From the NCBI GenBank assembly GCA_019914995.1, contig CM034127.1, positions 11,842,001 to 11,906,000 on the forward strand: a DNA stretch of 64,000 nucleotides, in the 5' to 3' direction. The notes under the pieces were generated by a model. The model searched no databases. It saw only the letters and a program-made list of their open reading frames with translations, and had not been told where the DNA came from. Below, one piece after another: positions 46,301-58,386 of the stretch (positions are counted from its first letter, which is position 1; each line of letters begins with the position of its first letter). The position numbers and the translations under genes were made by a program. Origin of the DNA: Acanthochlamys bracteata (Eukaryota > Streptophyta > Magnoliopsida > Pandanales > Velloziaceae).

Positions 46301-49300
46301 TTCACTCATCTTGAGTGAAACACAATATACATTTAAGGCCATGGACTTCGGTCCATGTAGGTTAAAAGTTATAGTAAGGATGTAGGACAGGCCAAGTGAA
46401 CCTGGTCTGGGTGTGCTGAAGCTTGCTGGTGTTCTCACGCTTGAGCATGTTTTAATCTTCTTCATTTTGATTGGTGAGAAAGTATGATGGATCTTTTAAA
46501 AAATAAAAAATAAAATTTCAGATTCGTTGTATTTCTTTTACAGAACTGTGGCGTACACAAATCATACAGTACTTCCAGAAGCCTTGGAGAAATGGAGCTT
46601 GCACATAATGCAAAAGTTACTACCTCGACATGTCGAAATCATAGAAACGATAGATTCAGAGGTATCACCATGCTTTCCATGAGAAAGCTCACAGCTCCTT
46701 GTTGAACCATATGTTCTTGGTTTTGCTCTGACTTCTGTTGTATTAATTCTAACCAGTTGATCAGCAACATAGTTTCAGAGTACGGAAAGGCAGATCTTGA
46801 TATTTTGGAGCAAAAGCTCAAAGAGATGAGGATTTTCGAGAATGTCGACTATCCTGATTCTGTTGTACAATTGTTTGTGAAACCAAACGTGGAACCTCTT
46901 GTTAAACCTAAGTCAAAATTAGATGTCGAAGTGCCTGTAGCATCTGAAATAGTTGGAGACAAGGCAGCAACATTGGGCCGTGTGGTTTCTTCTGGTGTTG
47001 CTTTAGGTAGCACTGTTGTATCAGAAGTAGGGTCTGAGTCTATTTCGGAAGAGGAAGATGCTGTCGAAGAAGAGCCAAAGTTCTTGAAATCTGATCCGAA
47101 ATTGCCAAAGGTGGTCAGGATGGCTAATTTATGTGTTGCTGGAGGACATGCTGTTAATGGGGTTGCTGAAATTCACAGTGATATTGTCAAAGACGAAGTC
47201 TTTAACAGCTTTTATAAGGTAAGTTATTTTCCCCTTTGATCTTGCTTCTCCTTTTTCCTCCACTCTATGTGTGTTCCGAGATCCTTTTTTTTCTTGTATG
47301 TACAACTGCTAATGAAGCTATTATTTTGGCAGTTGTGGCCTGAAAAGTTCCAAAACAAGACTAATGGTGTCACACCAAGGCGGTGGATTAAGTTCTGCAA
47401 TCCTGAACTTAGCAACATAATAACTAAGTGGGTGGGCTCAGAAGATTGGGTCGTAAACACGGAGAAGCTATCTGAACTCAGACAGGTACTTTAGTTCTTC
47501 TGAAGTTAAATTCTAGAAACTTATGCTTTTACTAGTATTGGTTCTCAGACTAGATGATTGCTAGATGTGTTTAATATGTATGTTTTGGGTTCTCACTATC
47601 TCTTGTTATAGATATGATATAGTGGAAAAGTGTATATCAGCACAGGCATTGGCATGAAAACTAGTGGTGGTCCTCGTGGACATCCTACTTTGTAATATTA
47701 GCATAACCCATAGTTGACTATCTGACCCTTTAAATTTCTGCGGAACAGTTTGCTGATAATGCAGATCTTCAGAGAGAATGGCGAGCTGCTAAACAGCAAA
47801 ACAAGATGAAGGTTGCTTCTTTCATTCAAGAGAAAACCGGATATGTTGTCAGTCCAAATGCAATGTTCGATGTACAGGTCAGTAATCACTATAACGACCT
47901 AATTTCCTTGATAAGGTCAGCAATTCTTTGATGCTGATTCCTCTGTTTCCATGTTCAGGTCAAGCGTATACATGAATACAAGCGTCAGTTATTAAACATT
48001 CTAGGAATTGTTTATCGTTACAAGAAGATGAAGGAAATGCCTGCTGAAGAAAGAGCATTAACTTATGTCCCTCGGGTCTGCATATTTGGAGGTAAAGCAT
48101 TTGCAACATACGTGCAGGCTAAGAGAATTGTTAAGTTCATCTTAGATGTTGGGGCCACAGTGAATCGTGATCCTGAAATTGGAGATCTATTGAAGGTATG
48201 TGCATGAAGGATCGAGTTATCTGAATATATTTTGCTCTGGTCCTTTACTAATCCCATCTCTGTAGTCCCAAGTTTGACTATTTTGCTGAAAATTCACCCA
48301 CCCAATGAATCTTAATCATTTAAAAGTTAAGTGCAATTGTATGCATGAGGTTGGCACCTTAATCTGAACATAAACTCATTTTCACATTTCTTCAGGTTAT
48401 TTTTGTACCTGACTACAACGTCAGTGTTGCTGAGCTGCTAATCCCTGCAAGCGAACTGTCCCAGCATATCAGGTATTCTGTGTTGCATCCTTGGTATCTG
48501 TTGTCACATTCCAAATACTCTACTGAAGTTGCAAATTTTCCCTTTTATGTTGCCGTGATTCAGATGGTGGCGTGCATGCTTGCAGCATTTTTATCTATTT
48601 ATGCAAACTTATGTTCTCAGTTAACTTTTTGCAAATAGCCTGAAACATTTACTGAATCTATATGATCCTTGAGCAGCACAGCTGGTATGGAAGCCAGTGG
48701 AACAAGCAATATGAAGTTTGCCATGAATGGATGTGTTCTTATTGGAACATTGGATGGAGCCAATGTTGAGATAAGGCAAGAGGTTGGTGAGGACAACTTT
48801 TTCCTCTTTGGTGCACGCGCTCATGAAATTGCAGGGATAAGGAAAGAAAGAGCAGAGGGAAAGGTATGCTATCAAATGATCGTACTTTTAACATTTGGCA
48901 GCACAATCTACTCATGCTAGTCTTTATCTATTCACTGCAGTTTGTGCCAGACCCCAGATTTGAGGAGGTTAAGCAGTTTGTACGAAGTGGTGCCTTTGGA
49001 AGTTACAACTACAATGAGTTAATAGGTTCCTTGGAAGGTAATGAAGGGTTTGGTCGTGCAGATTATTTCCTTGTTGGCAAGGATTTCCCCAGTTACATTG
49101 AATGCCAAAAAAAGGTCGATAAGGCATACCTAGACCAAAAGGCAAGTACTTGATAAGATGAAATTTATTTTTTATAGTGGACATTGCCATTCATCAAGTG
49201 TTCAAGTATAATCATTAATAAATCAAGGCTACATGATCGAATTCAAAAGGCATCTGCCTTGGCAATTGATAGAACTTCAATTAATAACCAAAGAGATCAT

Positions 49301-49511
49301 TTTTGCACATGCATGACAGATATACACATTGCAGATAAATTGATGCACTGAGTTTGTTCTTCTTACGATTTGAATTGATTTCTCCTTTTTGCAGAGATGG
49401 ACTAGAATGTCAATTCTTAACACAGCTGGTTCCTACAAGTTCAGTAGTGACAGGACCATTCATGAGTATGCTAGGGATATATGGAACATACAGCCACTTG
49501 TACTGCCATGA
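43390..49511 (+). CDS. PHS1: Plastidial alpha-glucan phosphorylase (PHS1), 983 aa
   Basis: The enzyme reversibly moves glucose between alpha-1,4-glucan ends and glucose-1-phosphate in plastids, acting in starch initiation and turnover. Fifteen exons: 43390-43594, 44343-44581, 44672-44773, 44885-45061, 45182-45457, 45590-45861, 46544-46661, 46757-47218, 47333-47485, 47749-47877, 47959-48195, 48396-48472, 48677-48863, 48941-49141 and 49395-49511. All phases fit (984 codons). The first exon is a Ser/Thr/Arg-rich transit peptide. Catalytic-core blocks include [60 protein letters not shown] and [18 protein letters not shown], where Lys829 should carry pyridoxal phosphate. Exon 8 holds the acidic insertion (about residues 509-580) that marks the plastid isoform and lowers affinity for branched glycogen-like glucans. 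The donor after exon 14 is AAG|GCAAGT, a GC-AG intron. Confidence 0.96.
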
Positions 49512-51505
49512 GAAAAACGTACTTGAGCAATGCCAGGGATCTTGCCTAAATGTTCGTCCTGCTCATTCCTTCTGTAAAGGAAATTGCAGTTGCTCCTTTT
49601 CCAGTAAAATGTGCTTGAAGATCCATTGCTGCAGTTTATAATAAAGAAATCCCTTTTATCGTCATGGCTTTGAGATGATTGCTGAAGAAGGGTGTTGAAA
49701 ATATATGTAGTCATAGAGGCAGCTGAATGTGTATAAATAAGGAAGAAGGTCTTGGAGAGGAGAGAATGTAAACGGTATTTACATTATTGCACTAGATACT
49801 AATGTATTCTGAATTGTTTCACGCATTTAAAAGTTAAATCTCATTATTTTCTCTATAATTAGAGGCCAATTTCTGCTGAATTCATCTGGTTTTGTCCATT
49901 TATGATTCAGTGGAGATTAGGGGTGGCAATATGAGTTCATGGGTCGGTTTTTGATTGACCCATATAATAATCGGGTCAAAAATGTTCAACTCTAATTCGA
50001 TCCGTTTATTTATATGGGTCAAAATTGTCAACCCTAACTCAACCTATTTATAATCAGGTCAAATTCGGGTCGACCTATTTAATAATTAAATTATTAAATA
50101 AAAATTATAAATATTAATTTTTAATAATAATATATCAAAATTATTAATTATGATGTATTTAAAAAGAAAAAATATTAATTTTGACAAATTTATAAATTAA
50201 ATAAAAATTAGTTAAAATTAAGATAAATTAAAAATATATATATACAAATTAAATTCAAATTTTTTGCTATTTTTTTTAATTTTTAAGTAATATATACTAT
50301 ATAAATAGTTAAACGGGTCATTTTCGGGTCGATCCGAATCCGTTTAAATTTTTGGGTCATTTTTTAGTCGATCCGAAATCAATCCAAATCCATCTAAGAT
50401 TTGACCCGAATCCGACCTTTTCGGATCGGTTTCGGGTCGGGTCGATTTTTGCCACCCCTAGTGGAGATGGATACAATCGGTAGGATTGAAGAATTCACTC
50501 AAGAATATTTTAGGAGCTGGCTACGGGGCAACCACTAAGTGTTAAAGTCTTTATAACAAGCTTGTTCAATTTTAGGATATCATAATTCAGCTTTAAGATA
50601 CTTGGTTCAACTTCAGGGTATACAACAAAGTTTGTTGTCTAGGTAACCTTTTACGTTGTTTAAACAACACAATTGGTTTTACTTTAGAGTACTTTGCATC
50701 ACAACATTAGGATATTTTAGGGCACCCTAAGTTGAACCAGGTGCGCCTACCCAAATTCTTATTTGATTACAACCTTTAGCTTTCTTATATAGTATGCTTT
50801 GGCATCATTCCTTGAATAGCTCCGCATAGCACAAGAAGAAAAAACTAGATACCAAAGTCTTCTGCTTGCAAATGCTTCCAATCAGAAATGTGTTCTTTAT
50901 AAGTTTAGAAACTTTATCCAGTATCAATATCCTCTGATTGAAAAATCACATTTCCTATTTTCTATTTTCAGTACTAGGAGCTCCAAACGGCTGCCACTCA
51001 ATCTGTCTGCAGTCTGTTGCTTGAAGCAGTTCTACCATAGTCTGAAAAATCACATTTGGCAATCTGATGAACTGGTCATTTTTCCTAAACTGCATAGCTT
51101 GAGTTTCTTTGATGTCTCCTCTTCTTCGATCGAATGGGACACCTAAATTACATTTATGAACACAAATCAAATGAAGAATAAAAGACTATATATCTCATGG
51201 CGCTGATGAACTAAAAGACTATAACTGTAAAACTAGTGGATGCACTTCAATTCTTCCCAAAACATAGAATTGTGTTAATCAGTAAAATCCTGGAGTTTTA
51301 TGGCTCAAGGACAGAAGGGAACACTTGTCTTATTATGGGTCACATAATTTGACGTAACTAGAAGCCTTGAATTAGGCAACTGATGGTGAAGGAAAGAGAG
51401 ATACATCGCATACACTAATAAGCTATACCATGAGAGTATGTAAGCATATCTTTGGAACATAGAAAAAGTAATCACATGCATAGACACTCTACCTTAGTAG
51501 ATTCC
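49512..51505. other. PHS1 3' flank, hAT MITE and coiled-coil gene 3' flank
   Basis: The PHS1 3' UTR runs to about 49800. The MITE at 49918-50460 follows. A minus-strand frame at 50955-51170 behind an acceptor-like aatttag may be a 3' UTR exon of the coiled-coil gene, but it shows no family resemblance. Nothing else seen. Confidence 0.45.
49918..50460. mobile_element. hAT-type MITE with 8-bp target duplications
   Basis: Both ends carry the perfect 12-bp inverted repeat taggggtggcaa. The element is flanked by the direct repeat gtggagat at 49910-49917 and 50461-50468, an 8-bp target duplication as made by hAT transposases. It is 543 bp long with an AT-rich centre and repeated gggtcg/cgacc motifs toward both ends. 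No reading frame for a transposase is present. Perfect ends and target duplication point to a recent insertion. It lies just beyond the PHS1 3' end. Confidence 0.93.
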
Positions 51506-53197
51506 TCAAATGCCTATAGCAGTAATAAATTTCCTCTGTTCTTCTTGTACCTGGCAAACAAGGAAAGTATAAAGTCATTAACATGGTTATTGACAAAACA
51601 CAACAGTCTGTTTCAACTCTTAGCTGTTTGCATAGTCGTCTCCAACTATTAACGTAATAACCGACCAATATATACTTGCCAAAGCTTTTTCCAGATAAAT
51701 CCTTCTTTAAACTTGGAGAATAATTATCAGTAGAATTCAGTTAATATCAGAGACCTTAACCTCCAATTCTTGAATTCGTTGAAGAGATGCTTGTTCTATA
51801 CTAGCTCGATGTTTGCGTTCTTCCTCGAGCATTTCCATAAGCTGATACCTTAACTCAGCCATTTCTTGGATTAGATCCTCAGCTTTTTCCTTTGATTTGA
51901 GCTTCTCATCCCTAAGCCTAACCTATCACATTAAGAAACTAGAAGTTTAATAGCAAAGTTCAAGTATAAGAAACACACGTTTTAGCAGGCCATTCAGTAT
52001 AAGACCTTGAGCTCCTTTACTGTAGATTCGTATTCATGGATCTGTCTTGACATCATCTCCATCTCATCTCTTGCACTTCTACCGTGAGCAGTCATGACAG
52101 CCAGCTCTGAGAGAAATGCATCCACAACTTCCTCACAAGTGCTTCATAAATAACATGTGTTATTTACTACGAATGCATGCCAATTTCACTGTAAATTTCC
52201 ACAAAGAGCAACCGCAGATAACATACACACAGGGAACTAAAAACAACAGAAACTGGTACCTAAGGTGAGACACTGACACTAAAGGACGCTGAAGGTTTCT
52301 GCTCTTTGGCAAGTACCATGTTTAAAACTTACTGTGTTAATATTTCACATGACAGCTGACCCTGCTGCCTAGGGAACAAAGCTTGATCGAATTCACCGTG
52401 CTTGCAAAAACTACTTTCTTTATCTTGCATCAGCCACATGTTAAGCTTTTCTTTTGTTGTATACAGAGCGCTTCTAGCATAATTTTCAGGTTGCAAAAGT
52501 TTGTCTTGAAACTCTCTGTTTTCCTTCTCCAAACGTCTGATCTCTACTTGTTCCTCTTGAAGCTTAATCGCATAGTGATGCTTGCTTGCTCTTTAGACAC
52601 TTGATTACTCAAACTCTCTGCCTCAGTGCATCTTTGCTCCAAAAGAGTTATTTCCAGCTTCATGCTCTCTAATTCGCACTGATAATTTAAGGTCTCAGAT
52701 GAAACCATTGCCTCCAACTTTTCAATATGCAAAGAGGAGTTTCGCGAATCCTCTTCTCTACATTCTAATTCCTGTGTCAAGATCAAGCATTGGGATTTTG
52801 AATGATGCAGCTCTTCACCTAAGAGCCTCACCCTCTCCTGCAGTTCACTTACATCCGCAAGGTTCAATTCTAGGCCATGAACATGCTCTCCCACATAATT
52901 TGCTTTAGCGTCTCTAAGATCTAATTGTTCTCGCAAGTATTCTGCAAGTATCATTCCACATAGTTTCAAGTCAAAAGAACAAAAATCTACTGTAACATAT
53001 AAAAAAGAAAGTCTCAAGCAAGCTTCGATTCTTTAACGGACTTAATCTATGTAGGATGCTTTTACAACTGTGTAAATGCTAGCGAATAGCAAAGCACCTA
53101 TTTCTTGATAGCAGTTCTTCAATTCCCTCTCCAACTCTTCTATACACCTCTCATCCCTGTGATGGCCTTCCACTGAATTTGAATGTGGCTCAGACAT
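51506..53197 (-). CDS. Plant coiled-coil protein (about 350 aa) with one apparent frame break
   Basis: Exons on the minus strand: 53098-53197, 52333-52941, 52006-52141, 51761-51922 and 51506-51550. The sequence starts MSEPHSNS and runs in charged heptads: RCIEELERELKNCYQEI, EYLREQLDLRDAKANYVGEH, RLEKENREFQDKLLQ, SARDEMEMMSRQIHEYE, AEDLIQEMAELRYQLMEMLE, and a final VQEEQRKF. I recall similar long coiled-coil proteins in other eudicots annotated only as golgin-like or uncharacterised. Around 52565-52580 the frame must change: one frame gives KEQASITM and then stops, while KLQEEQVEIRR follows in another frame. Counting exon phase also leaves the large exon one base short. An upstream exon at 53343-53412 (CGIVDTVGKPGTPSGF in one frame) is spliced in, either as leader or as extra N-terminal coding sequence. 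Partner and location unknown. Confidence 0.75.
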
Positions 53198-53342
53198 CTG
53201 AAGCAAATGTATTAGGATACAAGTAAGTAGTCCACTAGAGAAATAGTTTGCCAATTCTACAAATTCAACTCAACTCCTGCCCCATCTTCGATAGCTCCCA
53301 CTGGAATTCACTTGCCAAGCATAGTTTGAGAATTAATTGTAC

Positions 53343-53412
53343 CTTCATATGATTTAATGAGGCGAACCCGCTCGGAGTCCCTGGTTTACCTACTGTATCA
53401 ACAATTCCGCAT
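53343..53412 (-). other. Upstream exon of the coiled-coil gene
   Basis: Seventy bases bounded by an acceptor (ttgcag) and a donor (aag|gtacaa) on the minus strand. It joins the exon ending at 53197 in phase and has one open frame through it, but contains no in-frame ATG early on except near its end. Leader exon is the likelier reading. Confidence 0.5.
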
Positions 53413-55789
53413 CTGCAACGCATCACAAACAGGCAAATGAAATTACAGAACAACACTTTTGGATTAACTTATAAAAGCTTTCAACCCAATAATTGATGTT
53501 ATGTATACGTAAGGATTTTATAAACTAACAATATAACTAATATATAACAACATAAGAATCAAAGGTCAGTTTAGTAGGTTAACTCGGAAATCAACCATAA
53601 ACATCTACTCAATGGACAGCAAAATTCAAATTGAGTATACATTGATTTTCCATCCAAAAATAGACTGAATAAAACCACGACAGGGGCAATGAGTGGTTGT
53701 AATAAGAGAACAGAACAACTCCATCTTTCATCAGAACAAATTTCAGTCACAGATATTACCGAGAAAAATCAAGAGAATCAACAAAAACAACAATAACGAA
53801 CAAAACTTTTCGAATTTGGAACTCGCCTGACGGATTGAGGAGCTGATTAAGACCTCCCTAATCTTAATTCCTTTCTTTCTTGAAACCGTGATAATTTTCT
53901 GTCATGATGATATTTTGATTTTCAAAAACCGAGCTAGTTACAAGTAACGGGTCGGATCGGGTTCAATAAGGTTGGTTCACAACTACCGGGAACAGATAAA
54001 TATTTGTATTATTGAATACCGATTCTAATAATATCGAACAGAATATAATTAATAAAATTCCTTGATTGAAGAGTCAGTGGTTTTGCTTTCTCTTTGCTCC
54101 ACGTAAAGAATCTCTCAAACTTTCAAATCAAAACATCTCTCCATTACAAAATCTCAGGAGAAGAAAAAGTTGAACAAAATATATTCAACTGATATGGATA
54201 TCATTTAATCTATTGCGTTGTTGCTAACAAGTTCCAAGGTCTTAATTAAACCAAGTCCCTAACCCACAAATTAACAAAAAAAATTCTTTTTTTCTTCTTC
54301 TGGGTTGATCAATGGTCCATTCAAACTTTATTAATCAACCACAAAAAAAAAAAATTTAAAAAAAAAAAGAAATTTGTTTTAAATTCAATGCTTCACTAAT
54401 AATAATAATAATTAAGGAGACGATTAATATCAGTGCAGTACTGGGTGTTATCCATCCATCCATTTGAAGAGAGAACAGTCAACACTCTATTAAATCCCAT
54501 CAATCTTTCTTTTGTTCTCACAAACTTCCAACATTTTCATTCACTATGAAAGCTACTTCATTCATGTTTTTGTTTTCTTATATTTAATCAAAAAGCTAAT
54601 ATAAAAAAAAATCATAATCATGGACCCTAGCTCCCATACATATTATTATATTTATGGTATATTTACTACTGTTTTGGAATTTTCAGTATTTCTCCAATTA
54701 ATTCTAGCTTGATTTGATACTATATATGCAGTGGATCAATGTTTTTCAGTTTTGAGCTTAGTAAATCTTCCAGAGTGCTTCAAATAAAAAAAATTTAAAA
54801 TTTTATTTTAAATTATTAAAAAGTAAATTTGATTTTTAATTTTTTATTTAAAAAAGTAAATACTAATTTTATCACATATAATTTCTTTGTACTATTAAAT
54901 TTTTAAACAATTTGAAATACTAAAATTATTTAAAATATAAAATTAGAAAAAAAATTAATAAAGAGTGGTAAATACCGTAAACGACACTTTAATTGGGATG
55001 ACGGATGTTCATGGTTTGCATGAACATCACTTCCTTCTTTATAATAAATTAAACAGAACAAAAATGGGCATGTTATTTTGGATCCCAAGTGGATTATAGT
55101 AAGCTTAAGTTTATTATTGTAGGACAAATAGTACGTATTAGTTTAATAGATGTTAAAAAATTTTAGTTCTATATTATTTAGCAATAATTTTAAAATAATA
55201 TTTAAAAAATTTGGATTCACTTTCTTCATTACCAATTAATTTTGAAACAAATAAGTCTATTTATATAAATATTATTCAGAACTATTAATAAATAATAAAA
55301 AATTAAATTTTTTAAAAAATAATATTGTTAGAAGTGAATTTAATCTCTATATTTTTATAAAAAAATTAAAAATGACTTCATGTGTTCTTTTGCATAAAAA
55401 ATAAATTAAAATTAATTTTTATTGAAGAAAATTGAATTTAAAAGTGACATGAACACACCCATATTCTGTTTTGAATATCACCATCACTTGGCATCTATAG
55501 CATATATTATGTACAGACAGTTTGATAAAACAATTTTATATAGACAGTGAAAAGAGGAGAGGGGACATTAGAACAACCTTCAACATTTAATTTTTTTTTT
55601 TCTCAAATGAAAAAATAAAGAAGATTTCCTTATATAAGCAAATATCACTTCTGTTTTGCCGACAGCTTGTTAACCTTCATGTAAATAGTCACTCTTTAAG
55701 TAATTAATCCACATTTATTTAGCTGCTAAAAATAAGAGTATATATTTTTCAATTTTATTAGACCTACCTCAAAGCTACTAAACAAATTA

Positions 55790-56014
55790 GGACATGTTTC
55801 AATTCCCATTAAACTATATTTTTCTTCAAATTTTGATTCGATATTTTATGTATTTTAATTATCACGCCAAATTTTATTATCACATACATATTCAACTTTA
55901 TTTTGACTAATATTTTATATATTTTAATTATTATTTTAAAAATTTTTTTATTAAAATTTATTTTTATGAAATCATTTTTGTAAAATTTACTTTTGTGTGA
56001 TTGAAATGCGCTCT
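55790..56014. mobile_element. MITE-like element with TTTCAAT ends
   Basis: The left end gacatgtttcaattcc and the reverse complement of the right end gagcgcatttcaatcaca share a TTTCAAT core and similar flanks. AT-rich, about 225 bp, non-coding. The ends resemble those of the element at 2810-3100. Confidence 0.5.
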
Positions 56015-56057
56015 CAGCGAGCTATGAAAGTTTTTTTTTTAACATACTGTATAGATT

Positions 56058-56290
56058 GAGGGGGCTTTTGAAATACTTATAAAATAGAATTTTTTTAAAA
56101 TAAAGATTTTTTTTTGAAAAATAAGTTTTAATTTTTTAATTTTAAAAGAAAAATAAAAATATGTAATAAAAAAATTTATTAAGTAATCTTTTATATTTTA
56201 AAGATTTTTTAATAAAATTTTTTAATATTTATAAAATATATATTAAAAAATAAAAATTACAGTTAGCGAAGCGCTCAGCCAAACGGGCTC
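56058..56290. mobile_element. AT-rich MITE-like element, copy B
   Basis: Starts gggggcttttgaaatac and ends gccaaacgggctc. The core (ttataaaatagaattttttt, later tatttataaaatatatatta) is nearly the same as at 62577-62780 and similar to 5695-6025. Non-coding; borders approximate. Confidence 0.5.
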
Positions 56291-56513
56291 TGGCTTGTTG
56301 GTTAGCAGAACTAATTAAGGAGCTAGCTAGCTAGGTAGCTAATTAAATGGGTCATTGTGGCGTTAAAAGAAAGTTATGATATATATAACAGGGCAGTTGG
56401 TGTAACAGACTCACTGTGATCAACAGCTGCATCAATTAATAGCTACATCGACATATAAATAAGAATGAGAGATCATCTCATTTTTCTTTTCTTGACAGAA
56501 CTACTTGTTTTGT

Positions 56514-56810
56514 AGTGTGTTCAAACGCATATAATTTCACTTTTTTTTTATCATATTTAAATTTTAAAATAATTTATATATTTATTTATATAAAAAAATT
56601 CAAAATTTTATTTTTATATATATAAATTTAGTTTTAATTTTTTATTTTATATATTTTCTAATACAATTTAATTTTTCAAGTTTCAACTTATTTTAAAAAA
56701 TTATTAAATATAAAAGTTCAACTTTATTTTTTAACTCATTTTTTAAAATACTCTATTCTCTACTTTTTATTTTTACAAAACTTATTTACGATAATTTAAA
56801 ATACGATCTT
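56514..56810. mobile_element. MITE-like element of the 2810-3100 family
   Basis: The left end tgtgttcaaacgcatataa matches tgtgtttcaaacgtccataa of the first element. The right end (ctttttatttttacaaaact...ttacgataatttaaaatacg) also matches it. About 297 bp, non-coding. Confidence 0.58.
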
Positions 56811-57168
56811 AATTTATATTTTTCATCATCAGTATGCATGGAATGGAATGTACATAGAAAGAAGGGAGTAGGGAAAGAAGGATTGTTGAGTTCAATGAAC
56901 GAACGAATGAATGCAAATGATTTTAAGTAACTAGTCCCAATCGATCTAAGAGATTATTTAAGAGTGTTTACAATAAAAAAAATTTCTATAAATTATTATT
57001 TAAAATAATTTTAGAAAATACAAATTTAATTTTTTTTAATAAAAATTATATATAAACTAATTTTATGATCATAATATATATTTATGTATATAAAAGTTTG
57101 AAATCTAAAATAATCTAACAATTTTTAAAATATAAAATAATAAAATAAGATACTAAAATTTGTTTAGA

Positions 57169-57346
57169 ACGTGTTTGGAAGAACGTATTTAAAAATTTTT
57201 AGAATATTTTATAAAAATGATTATAAATTTAAAAAATATACAAAACATTTTATATTATAAAGTTTTATTATTATTTATTTAAAGTCAAAATTTTATATTT
57301 AAAATAAAAAAAATTAAATTTTTTTATAAACAACTTCAAACGCACC
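57169..57346. mobile_element. Short MITE-like element
   Basis: Left end acgtgtttggaagaacg; reverse complement of the right end ggtgcgtttgaagt. The match needs a gap, so this is tentative. About 178 bp, AT-rich and non-coding. Confidence 0.35.
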
Positions 57347-57382
57347 GAACGGTTCCGCTGCACTGCACGGTTCTGCGGATGC

Positions 57383-57406
57383 AGAGAGAGAGAGAGAGAG
57401 AGAGAG
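57383..57406. repeat. (AG)12 microsatellite
   Basis: Twenty-four bases of uninterrupted AG. It lies about 980 bp before the WRKY57 start codon. Confidence 0.95.
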
Positions 57407-58386
57407 CGCGACGTGCTTGGTGCTTCCTTACGGGCCAAGTCATGATCTTTTTCTTAACTTCTTTTTTGTAACCATTTTTTTATCATATAAATTATTCGAT
57501 TGATCGACATATTAATAATATATATATAAATTGTTTGATTTAGTTTATTAAAAAATAATTTTTAAATTTTTTATTTTAAATTTTTTAATACATTTTATAA
57601 ATATTTAAAAATTTTATTTAAAAATTTAAAAAATATAAAAAAAAATTATATAATAAATTTTTTATTATATATTTTTATTATTATTTAAAAAAAATAAAAT
57701 TTATTTGTCAAAATTATAAAAATATTTTTATTTAAGAAAATTTATTTTAAAAGCACGGTCCAAAAAAAGTAAAGATTCACTAACTCTTAAAAACATATAA
57801 CTCTTTCCTTGCTCACGTTGTGCCTGATGATCTTAAGTTACAAATTTGAACAATTAAGAAAAAGTATGAATAATAATAATTGGTGGGTCATTACTTGTTC
57901 AAAATACCGTGTCTAATGGAGCGGCGACCAATCATCGGCAGCCTATAATTAAATTAGGCTAGCTGTTAACCTCTATTTATCTAAACAGATATTTATTCTA
58001 CAATTTCAAAATTATTCAATCGCTTATTATAATTCCTGTATCGATCCTATATTTCATTCTATATTATTATTGGCCTATCTATATTATTAGTTTTAAAAAG
58101 TAAACAATCTATTTATCTATCTACCTAAATAAGTAAATAATAATAATAAAAGAGAAAGGGGAAGGTTTCAACGCGTCCAACTCCAAAACCCCACAAAACA
58201 CATACACACTACTACTTCTGCTACCACCAACGAAAACGATCGAGAGCTTCATTCATCAAACAAACAAACAAACCCCTCTCTACTCTCGAACTCATCATCA
58301 GCCAACACAAATTTTAGAAAGCCATAATCGAGAGATAAATCATACCTTAATTAGCCGTCTTTCGATCGATCATTAATTCAATCGTG

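Larger units (their letters stand above)
53413..58386. other. Gene-poor AT-rich region and WRKY57 promoter
   Basis: About 5 kb with no recognisable gene. It contains long A/T runs, four MITE-like elements (55790-56014, 56058-56290, 56514-56810, 57169-57346), an (AG)n tract at 57383-57406 and further AT-rich blocks at 54780-54960, 55140-55450 and 57540-57750 without clear ends. The last 400 bases should hold the WRKY57 promoter and a C/A-rich leader (from about 58170). Confidence 0.55.

Noticed and set aside
54780-55450. AT-rich blocks as further MITEs
   Set aside because: Similar base composition but no paired ends could be found.
58384-58386. Earlier start for WRKY57
   Set aside because: The codon is GTG; the ATG at 58387 is the natural start.
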